From: Actinostola sp. cb2023
Taxonomy: Eukaryota > Cnidaria > Anthozoa > Actiniaria > Actinostolidae
Direction of reading: 5' to 3'
DNA: 64,000 bases
NCBI GenBank assembly: GCA_033675265.1
Contig: JAUJYZ010001233.1
Span: 62,001-126,000 of the forward strand
Numbering within the stretch: position 1 is the stretch's first letter; every line of letters begins with the position of its first letter. The position numbers and the translations under genes were made by a program. This document shows positions 56,888-64,000 of the stretch, piece by piece. The notes under the pieces are model-generated. The model ran no database searches. It worked only from the letters and a program-made list of their open reading frames with translations, and was not told the origin of the DNA.

Positions 56888-57760
56888 GGGCATAGTAAAA
56901 ATTGGTCCAGTGCGGCAAATTAAAATCATTTGAAATATTTAAGCAAGATCTTCCAGATATTACTTTGGCTGATTATTTTTTATTAATAGGAATTGTTCAG
57001 TCTCTCCCTCCGGACTGGAAGATAATTCTGAAAAAAAATATTCCGCTGTCGAAACGTATCAACAGTGATGTTGTGATCCAAATTCAACTTAACAAAAAAA
57101 GAATAAAAACACACAAGATCACCTCAAAACTGCTTTATTCTGAATTTGTCACACAATCAATATCATCTCCAACTGCTGTAAGAAAGTATGAAACAATATA
57201 CTCAAACACTAATTTCAACTGGAAACAAATATTTACATTACCTGTCAAAATTTCCTTAGATACTAAATCCAGAGAATTTCAATTTAAAATCCTACATAGA
57301 ATCCTGTATACAAACTACCTAGGCTTCAAAATGAAAATTACAAGCTCTAATCTTTGTACCTTTTGCGAAAACACTGAAGAATCCCTTGAACATTTATTTG
57401 TGAGTTGCAAACACACAAGGTTTTACTGAATAAAAATCAAAAATTGGTTAAATTCTCTAGGGTACAACGTAGCCTCCTTATCTGAAATAGACATCCTATT
57501 TGCTCAATGGGATAATGAATCGAACAATTATATTACCATAAATTTTTTTAATTCTAATTGCCAAGCAAGTAATTTATAAATGTAGAAGCTTAAAAATCAA
57601 ACCTTCCCTGGATATTATCATTGTAAAATTAAAACAAATCAAACAAATTGAATATTTTATTGCAAGGCGAAGGGAAAAGATGCTTGACTACCAAAAAAAA
57701 TTGGGAAAATATAAATGTAGAGATCATTTCACAACTTATATGATTAATATTTGTTCTTAG
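56888..57760 (+). pseudogene. LINE ORF2, C-terminal part
   Basis: Continues ORF2 beyond the 2.9-kb insertion (GGCATAGTAAAAATTGG in phase), with a frameshift near 56910, then QSLPPDWKIILKK, SREFQFKILHRILYTNY and a Cys/His knuckle LCTFCENTEESLEHLFVSC. A TGA at 57427-57429 replaces what should be Trp in FYxIKIKNWLN, and a shift near 57560 leads into AKQVIYKCRSLKIKPS and the end at 57758-57760. The 3' untranslated region runs to the poly(A) at 57966-57975. Confidence 0.82.
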
Positions 57761-57975
57761 TTAGTTTATTTTTAATACAGTCAATATGTTATCTAGCATT
57801 GCGATGTAGAGTATGTCGTAGTATCAGTAGTAGAATTGTAAGTAGTCGGTATTGTAATGTAATGTAAAGTAGCATATATCCATAGAATATCGAAATGTAA
57901 TGTTAAAATAGCAGTATATATTGTTAGTATCGTGATGTATATATATTTATTACATATTAAACATTAAAAAAAAAA

Positions 57976-57989
57976 AAGTATCCTCGTGT
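57976..57989. repeat. LINE target-site duplication, right copy
   Basis: AAGTATCCTCGTGT, identical to 20175-20188, directly after the poly(A). Confidence 0.9.
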
Positions 57990-59246
57990 CTACCCAAGAG
58001 ATATCATGGTTGTTGGTGTTTGCGTGCTCTGATATTGCTGAACTGTCTGAGTGTTTTCGCCAACCTAACATTAGCCATGTGCTCCTTCTGCCTTGTCTTT
58101 AATGCTCTTCCTGTTTCCCCTATATACACAGCCTCACAGTTACCACAGGGGATTTCATACACCACACCTGTCTTCTTTTCTAAAGGAACCTCGTCTTTCG
58201 GTTTTAAGAGCAACTGCCTTAACGTAGTTAGAGGTTTAATGGCCGTTTTGAAGTTGTAACCTTCTAAGACTCTCTTTATTCTCTCCGTCGTTCCTTTGAC
58301 GTATGGTATTGTTGCAAAGCCACATTGCTCTTGTTCTTGTTTATTTGGGTCTTTAGGCGTTAGAGGATGCATGTGTGTCCTAAGAAAACGCTTTGTGTAA
58401 CCATTGTCAAAGCAGAGGCTTTTAAACACGTGCTCTCTTTCTTTGCGTTTGTCTTGATCAGTAGTTGGGATGGAATTAGCTCTATCACTCAGCGTTCGAA
58501 TCACATAAGCTTTGTGTTGTACTGGATGATGACTCTCAAAGTGCAGATATCTATCCGTATGGGTCTTTTTGCGGTAGACTGTAATATTAATACTTCCATC
58601 ATCAGTTTACTGTATTCAAGGTGTCCAGAAACGGTAAGCCCTCTTGAGAGTATCTTTCAATCGTAAACTTGATGTTGGGATCTTGTCCCAGGAGGGGTAC
58701 TCAGGGGTATCAGTGACGGGGAGGTGCGAATGAGGCCAAACTTTTTAACCCAAAAAAAGTCCATTACGCAAAAACAAGACCCAAAAAAAGTTTTTTGACC
58801 CAATTTTTCTCCACATAAAATCGAGAACGGTAGGATATCATTTTTATCAACCCCAAAAAAAGTCCTTCCCAAAATCTTTATATCAAAAAAAGTCTATTGC
58901 TAACCCAAAAAAAAGTCCCAAGCCGCGAATTTCAAACCCCAAAAAGGTCTTCGCACCTCCCCGTCACTGATACCGCCGAGTACCCCCCCCCCCCCCCCCT
59001 GGGGATCTTGTGAGTTAAGATGGTTATGAAATGCATCAATTTCGTCACTTTTGATGACACAACTGTGTCATCGACATATCTCTTGAACACTCTAGGAGGG
59101 CTGGGAATAATTTGCAATAATTCCCCTATATACACAGCCTCACAGTTACCACAGGGGATTTCATACACCATACCTGTCTTCTTTTCTAAAGGAACCTCGT
59201 CTTTCGCTTCGCGACTCGGGCAATTTGGGAAACTTTGAAAACACAA
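57990..59246 (-). pseudogene. Penelope-like retroelement ORF with GIY-YIG endonuclease
   Basis: On the minus strand, 58504-58004 encodes the linker and GIY-YIG domain (VYEIPCGNCEAVYIGETGR, then TRQKEH) of a Penelope-like element. Further upstream (59110-59010) a reverse transcriptase fragment shows FKRYVDD, the catalytic YVDD box. An 8-bp-TSD MITE (58687-59003) sits between RT and linker. Beyond the RT piece, 59215-59125 repeats the VYEIPCGNCEAVYIGE segment, so a second GIY-YIG fragment is fused upstream of the RT; partial tandem copies are usual in this class. The ORF continues across the LINE into 20174-20043. Frame changes are needed near 58010 and in the linker. Confidence 0.8.
58687..59003. 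mobile_element. 317-bp MITE with 8-bp duplication (hAT-like), copy 2
   Basis: Ends CCCAGGAGGGGTACTCAGG and complement, with GATCTTGT outside both (58679-58686 and 59004-59011). About 90 per cent alike to 38544-38882 by eye, with a longer C-run at the right end. It interrupts the Penelope ORF between RT and linker. Confidence 0.9.
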
Positions 59247-59286
59247 GTGAAATTAATCCTTAATTTTACGAGGAACCATGCGATTA

Positions 59287-61488
59287 CTTGTTTAATTATA
59301 TCCATTTTGAAATCACTAGCAAATCCTGCAATCTGATTGGTTCCCTACAGCATGATTTCAGCCTAAATCGCACCATTTTTAGTCTAAATCGCACCATTTT
59401 TAGCTAAATCGCACCATTTTGAGTTTTAAATCGCACCATTTTGAACAACCAATCAGACTGCTGGAAACATATCTTCTGACCAATCAGATCACAGGAAAAA
59501 AATAAAGCCATTTCAAAGCATGACAAAAAAAATTGAGGGGATTTTCTCAATTTCTGGGGGAAAACAGGTGAAAGACAGTACTTTTACAAGAAAATGGACG
59601 AAATTGATGACTTGCAGTTTTTTATTGATGACCAAATCCTCCTCAGAGCTGCAGAAAGCATAGATGAGAATGACTGTCCTTCATTTGAGATTAATTTTGA
59701 AGCATGCTCCGAAACAATAACAAGTAACGAGTCCACAGCAGTTCCTGTTCAACCAGACCAGTCACGCTTTCCCTTGTACACAAGCCAAGACATCTCTGAG
59801 CTGATATCAGTAGCCACCAACAAGAACACAAGCCGTTCAACTAAACAGTGGCTTTATGTTTTCAATAATTGGCGAGAATCTCGTCATCTTGACATCGACA
59901 TAAATAACATGGCGCCCGCAGCTCTCGACAAAGTCCTTGCACAATTTTATGCAGAAGTCAAGCGCAAAGATGGTGACGATTACGAGCCAGAGTCCTTGAA
60001 GATTATGCAAAGTGCCATTGAACGCCATCCTAAAGAGAATAACTATCCAGTGAGCATTGTGAGAGGACGAGATTTCAACATTCACAGCAAATCCTGAACG
60101 CAAAAGCCATCTCATTGCGCCAGCAAGGAAAGGGAAAAAGGCCAAACAAGTCCCAGCCATTAAATCCAGACGAAGAGTCTACACTGTGGTCAAAGGGAGA
60201 GCTAGGAGATACCAATGCCAGAGTGTTAACCAACACCAACTTCAAGAACTTGACAGAGCAGTTCGGACTGAGAGGACGCCAGGAACACTATGATGCGTAT
60301 ATCGAGGACTTTCGCCTTAGGAACCATGAAGATGGCAGTGAATCTGTAGAATTTGAAGAAAACCCTACGAAAACGAGAAGTGGTGGTCTAAATATTAAAC
60401 GTAGAACATCTAAGCAAATAATGTGGAGCACCGATGGAGGAGAGAAAGATCCTGTAAGGCTCTTCAAACTCTGGCTGTCAAAGCGACCGTACGGCATGAA
60501 AGACAACGGTCCTCTCTATCTTGGCATCATACAGCACACAAAGACTTCAGATGTTTGGTACTCCAAAATCAGAATGGGGGAGAACACGATCGGAAAAATA
60601 GATAAGACCATGGCAGCTTGCTTGACAACGGACAAAAAGATAACAAACCACAGCATGAGAAAAACATTGGTGTCAAAACTTAAGAAAGCTGGTCATCCGC
60701 GCCATATAATCAAAGAAATTACAGCTCATGCTCGTGAATCCTCATTAGATGACAACGATGAAATTGACGAATTCCAGAAGAGAATTATCTCATGCCATAA
60801 GTGGATATCAAGCTCCAAAATCCAGTACGAGTACCGAGCAGCAAAGAATGCCATTACAGCCAATCTCACAGAATATCCCCCAAGTGGCAGCCAATATCAG
60901 TACTTCACAGAATTATTCTACAGCGAGTTCTTTTCCACCTTATAAAAGTCAGTTTTATCCAAACTTCAATGCTGGATTAACACCCTTTCCAATTCATCAG
61001 AGCTTCAATCCAATGTTTTGTGATCAGAGAATGGCGCCATCTTCAAGCCCAGCAGCAACGGGTCAAAACTACACAGGATGTACATTTACAAGTAACTTCT
61101 TCGCAAACGAACAGAAACCGGAGAAAGAACAAACGAAGAAGAGAAGACGTGCATTCATCCTCGACTCTGACGACGAAGATTAAATGAGAAGGACTCTTGA
61201 ACTGCAGAAACAGTTCTTTTTAACTGTTATTAGAACGTTGGACTAGCTGTCGTGTGCAGCTTTGTAATGACAGTTTACCATGTGACACTGGCGTGATCGC
61301 AGTTATGTAATGATCACGTGAGCATTGTTATGAATATTTGTGTATGTCCACTTCCGGTTATTAAAACAGTACCGTTAAAATCAGAAAAAGACTTGCTTAT
61401 AAGCCACTAATAAAGATATCACTTGATCATAAAGTTATCCCTTTGTATTGTGAGTATTATTATTATTGTAGATTTCAAAATGGATATA
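59287..61488 (+). mobile_element. Crypton-like tyrosine-recombinase element, copy 1
   Basis: Starts AATTATATCCATTTTGAAAT and ends with the inverted word ATTTCAAAATGGATATAATT at about 61474-61493, unusual for a tyrosine recombinase element. At 59355-59450 the 5' region has four tandem AAATCGCACCATTTT repeats. It encloses the recombinase gene at 59594-61183. A shorter copy follows directly (61560-62662). Confidence 0.6.
59594..61183 (+). pseudogene. Crypton-like tyrosine recombinase (DUF3504 type)
   Basis: It would cut and rejoin DNA through a Tyr. ATG 59594 opens an acidic N-terminus, then a core-binding domain (NKNTSRSTKQWLYVFNNW ... APAALDKVLAQFYAEVK). A shift near 60075 leads to the catalytic domain: FGLRGRQEH (Arg I), NHSMRKTL (His-x-x-Arg), ITAHARESSL (second His). 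The position of the nucleophile Tyr reads SLDDND (Asn codon AAC at about 60750). A second shift near 60840 gives the tail, ending in KKRRRAFILDSDDED, a nuclear-signal-like basic stretch. It has two frameshifts and no catalytic Tyr, so it is inactive as it stands. A host-domesticated relative is possible but the shifts argue against it. Confidence 0.75.
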
Positions 61489-61559
61489 ATTAAGTGGTAA
61501 TTGAACTGAGTGGAGTGCAATTTGGTCTGAAATCAAACGCGCGATTACAAAATCGCACG

Positions 61560-62662
61560 ACCTATTAATTACATCCATTTTGAAATCACTAGCATTTCCT
61601 GTAATCTGATTGGTTAAAAATGGTGCGATGAATTCGATTTATTTCCAAATCGCACCTTTTTGAGCTCTAAATCGCACCAATTTGAACATCCAATGAAATT
61701 GCAGGAACAACATAAAACAGGCAATCAAAACACAGAGAGAGAAAAACAGGAAAAATAAATAAACAGGAAAGACTTTGGATTTTACCACAACAAATCTTTC
61801 ATATTTTACAAAACAAATGGTGACTTTTTCGACTTACAGTTTTTTATTGTTGACTATTCCCTCTTTCAAGCTGAAGAGGTACTTAATGTGAATGATTATC
61901 CGTCATTTGAGATCCATTTGAATTCAGAAAATGCAGAATAAACTACCAAAACAGGTCCAACACAAGCAAACTAGCTCCGGTAACTCCTAGTCGTAGTGAG
62001 TCCATTCCTGAATTTGCGATTGGAAAAACAGTTCGAGTTTCTAGTAATTCTACACAAGCCAAGATATTGATGAATTAAAGTCTCGGGCCATTAACAAGAA
62101 GACTAAAACCGTTCCACAAAGCAATGGCTTTCTGTGTTTGAAAACTGGTGCAAGACGTCCAACAATCTTGACATTGAAATTGACAACAAAATGGCGCCTG
62201 TCATGTTGTAGTGTTGATCTCGACAAGACTCTCTGCCTCGATCAGTTCTATGCAGAAGTCAAACGCAGGGACGGTGAAGACAATGAGCCACAATCTCTAA
62301 GAATTATACAGAGTGCAATTTCACGGCTCGCGCCAAATCCTCCACACGAAGGTCATTTCCTTACGACAGCAGGGCAAGTGATCCCAAAACTACACCAGCT
62401 GTACGTTCAATTACTACTCAAAAGAACAATCAGCACCGGTAAAAAAGCGACGTCGGCTTTTGTCTGTGATTCTGACGACGAGAAAGAGATTAAAGAAGGA
62501 CTTTTGTACCAAGTGTCGAGTGGATTGTTCAACTGACTTTGCATGTGCTCAATCGTTCATTGCGCACTACTCGTCACGTGACATTTTGCTATGAATATTA
62601 AAATCGTTGTTTGTGTTTTCCGGCATGGAATGAGTGTAAATTTCAAAATGGATATAATTAAG
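61560..62662 (+). pseudogene. Crypton-like element, copy 2 (internally deleted)
   Basis: Begins with the same AATTACATCCATTTTGAAAT and AATCGCACC words. It retains pieces of the core-binding domain (LDQFYAEVKRRDGEDNEPQSLRI, about 62240-62310) and of the C-terminal tail (KKATSAFVCDSDDE, about 62440-62480), but the whole catalytic domain is missing. Ends TTTCAAAATGGATATAATT at about 62642-62660. Confidence 0.7.
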
Positions 62663-62760
62663 TGGTAATTGAACCCGCTACGCGGTCGTGCGATTTTGTA
62701 ATCGCGCGTTTGATTTCAGACCAAATTGCACTCCACTCAGTTCAATTACCATTATTATAA
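62663..62760. repeat. Palindrome following copy 2
   Basis: GGTAATTGAAC pairs with GTTCAATTACC around CCGCTACGCGG and TCGTGCGATTTTGTAATCGC. The inner part is the inverse of 61515-61560, so the sequence after copy 2 is the inverted tip of the sequence after copy 1. Confidence 0.65.
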
Positions 62761-63221
62761 CATTGAGGCCAAAATCCAAGCGCGCGTTTATCTTGGAAGT
62801 CATTCGACTGCCAAGCGAAATAATTTATTCACAAATCGACAATTCAAAGTTGTCAAAGTTCAAAAGTCTTGACAAGATTATTCAGCGAAGAAAAGACTTA
62901 CATGATTGCTAAAATGCATGGAAAATAGCTTACTAGCTGACATGAGCTAAGTGTAGTCAATGAGAAAGTCCATCTGAATCCGAATCCGTCTGAATTAGTC
63001 GCTTGAATCGACGAATTTCTTCTTTCTGTGGACTTGTTTGGGCGCTTTCCCATTCCTTGTTGTCTCACTTCGAGCCGGCTTTTCCCTCTAGGGCTGTTCT
63101 CGAATTTTGGAATTCGACGTCTTTCAAGATGGACTTTCCATTATTCTTTCATTTTAAATGTCGCTCTAACGCTGCCTGCATCACTTTTAGGGAGTCAGGC
63201 TCGGAGATAAACTAACTAGTA
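62761..63221. other. Spacer, no feature recognised
   Basis: Short ORFs without known motifs. Confidence 0.4.
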
Positions 63222-63421
63222 AGTTAGGATTCGAGTTAGGATTCGAGTTAGGATTCGAGTTAGGATTCGAGTTAGGATTCGAGTTAGGATTCGAGTTAGG
63301 ATTCGAGTTAGGATTCGAGTTAGGATTCGAGTTAGGATTCGAGTTAGGATTCGAGTTAGGATTCGAGTTAGGATTCGAGTTAGGATTCGAGTTAGGATTC
63401 GAGTTAGGATTCGAGTTAGGA
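63222..63421. repeat. 12-bp minisatellite GTTAGGATTCGA, about 16.7 copies
   Basis: Exact head-to-tail copies followed by a degenerate GAGTTCGAGTTCGAGTT tail at about 63491-63545. The minus-strand (TRILTRIL)n ORF is an artefact. Confidence 0.97.
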
Positions 63422-63674
63422 ACCGAGCCGTTAAACTGACAAAAAAAGGTTGTCCATCCTGGAGGGGAGTCATGAATGATCGAGTTTGGAATCGAGTTCG
63501 AGTTCGAGTTCGAGTTACGGTTCGAGTTATAGTTCGAGTTATGGTGCGTCCTAGTCCGACCCTGTTTCCCAGGGTTTATTCGTTCTTCGACAAAACTTTT
63601 CGTGAATTCGTTGAAATTTACTTCGTGAACTGAAATTAATATATATCAACTATACTATACAGTCAATGTCATGA

Positions 63675-63934
63675 AGGTTGTCCACCTCGGAAAAGCACGT
63701 TTACACATTTGTACATTTGCACATTCGCAACATCACGTGTAATATTCGTTTTGCGCACGTGAAATTCAGAGTCGATAGATTCAGCAGACATGAGTATACT
63801 GCCCGGTAAGAATGCCGCGGCCGTATACAGAAGATTTCAGGTGGAGAATTGTATTTCAGCGCTTGTAAAAGTGCAAATGTGTAAATGTGTTAAAGTGCAA
63901 ATGTGTAAATGTGCTTTTCCGAGGTGGACAACCT
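63675..63934. mobile_element. 260-bp MITE B, copy 2 (inverted relative to 34743-35011)
   Basis: Ends AGGTTGTCCACCTCGGAAAA and complement, with ACATTTGTACATTTGCAC words inside. The outer flanks (ATACAGTCAATGTCAT and ATGACATCGACTGTAT) are also inverted, so the true ends may lie further out (about 63657-63951). Confidence 0.85.
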
Positions 63935-64000
63935 TAATGACATCGACTGTATGAAGGTGAGATGCGTAGCCTTTTTAAAAAGCACGAAAATTGTCAGACA

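Noticed and set aside
63222..63421. Interstitial telomere repeat
   Set aside because: The unit GTTAGGATTCGA contains TTAGG, but it is a 12-mer with TTCGA and not TTAGGG.
63216..63473. (TRILTRIL)n protein
   Set aside because: 12-bp minisatellite in translation.

Overview
This window looks like intergenic DNA from an animal genome of low to moderate GC content. It is made almost entirely of transposable elements at different stages of decay. I found no convincing host gene. The mixture points to an early-branching metazoan, most likely a cnidarian (anthozoan/coral type): a GIY-YIG Penelope element, a Tx1/L1-like LINE, a Merlin element, a Polinton-type element with protein-primed PolB, Crypton-like tyrosine recombinases, a tRNA-derived SINE, and MITEs with the CCCAGG...GGTACTCAGGGG type of end. 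The taxon is an inference from remembered repeat families, not from a search.

The main result is a nested stack that can be read from target-site duplications. A Penelope-like element on the minus strand (about 19830-59246) is split by a LINE (20189-57975) flanked by a 14-bp duplication. LINE ORF1 is split by a 24-kb insertion (21178-45345) flanked by TGATAAAC; its GG-starting inverted repeats and a DDE transposase identify it as a Merlin element. The Merlin in turn holds a 12.4-kb Polinton-like element (21184-33609, duplication GAGCA), a run of (TATC)n tracts broken by two foldback MITEs, a TTAA-flanked element (37781-42725) that itself holds an 8-bp-TSD MITE, a SINE and a smaller MITE, and a further foldback (about 42815-44650). 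LINE ORF2 is split again by a 5.4-kb TTAA-flanked near-palindrome (46529-51964) and by a 2.9-kb insertion (54010-56881). At the TTAA site and at the Merlin site, removing the insertion plus one duplication copy puts the ORF back in frame.

The Polinton-like element has 210-215-bp terminal inverted repeats. Left to right it carries a small Cys-rich protein (+), PolB (+), a DDE integrase (-, tail-to-tail with PolB), two small hydrophobic proteins and a single-pass membrane protein (-), a probable double-jelly-roll major capsid protein (-), a two-helix membrane protein (+, divergent from the capsid gene), two conserved proteins (-), a probable minor structural protein (+), and a membrane-associated coiled-coil protein (+). 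Nearly every long gene carries frameshifts or TAG stops, and PolB has lost Exo III and palm motifs B and C. I see no packaging ATPase and no cysteine protease.

Outside the stack, 1-19830 holds a Crypton-type recombinase fragment, a zinc-ribbon/HTH fragment, a RecQ-like helicase fragment between inverted repeats, a 140-bp satellite interrupted by a TTAA MITE, and several foldback elements. The right end (59250-64000) holds a Crypton-like recombinase gene, a wrecked second copy of it, a 12-bp minisatellite, and a MITE related to one at 34743-35011. Many of the foldbacks share a hairpin-tip style (CGTAG flanked by complementary GC-rich bases), which may mark a related group of non-autonomous elements.
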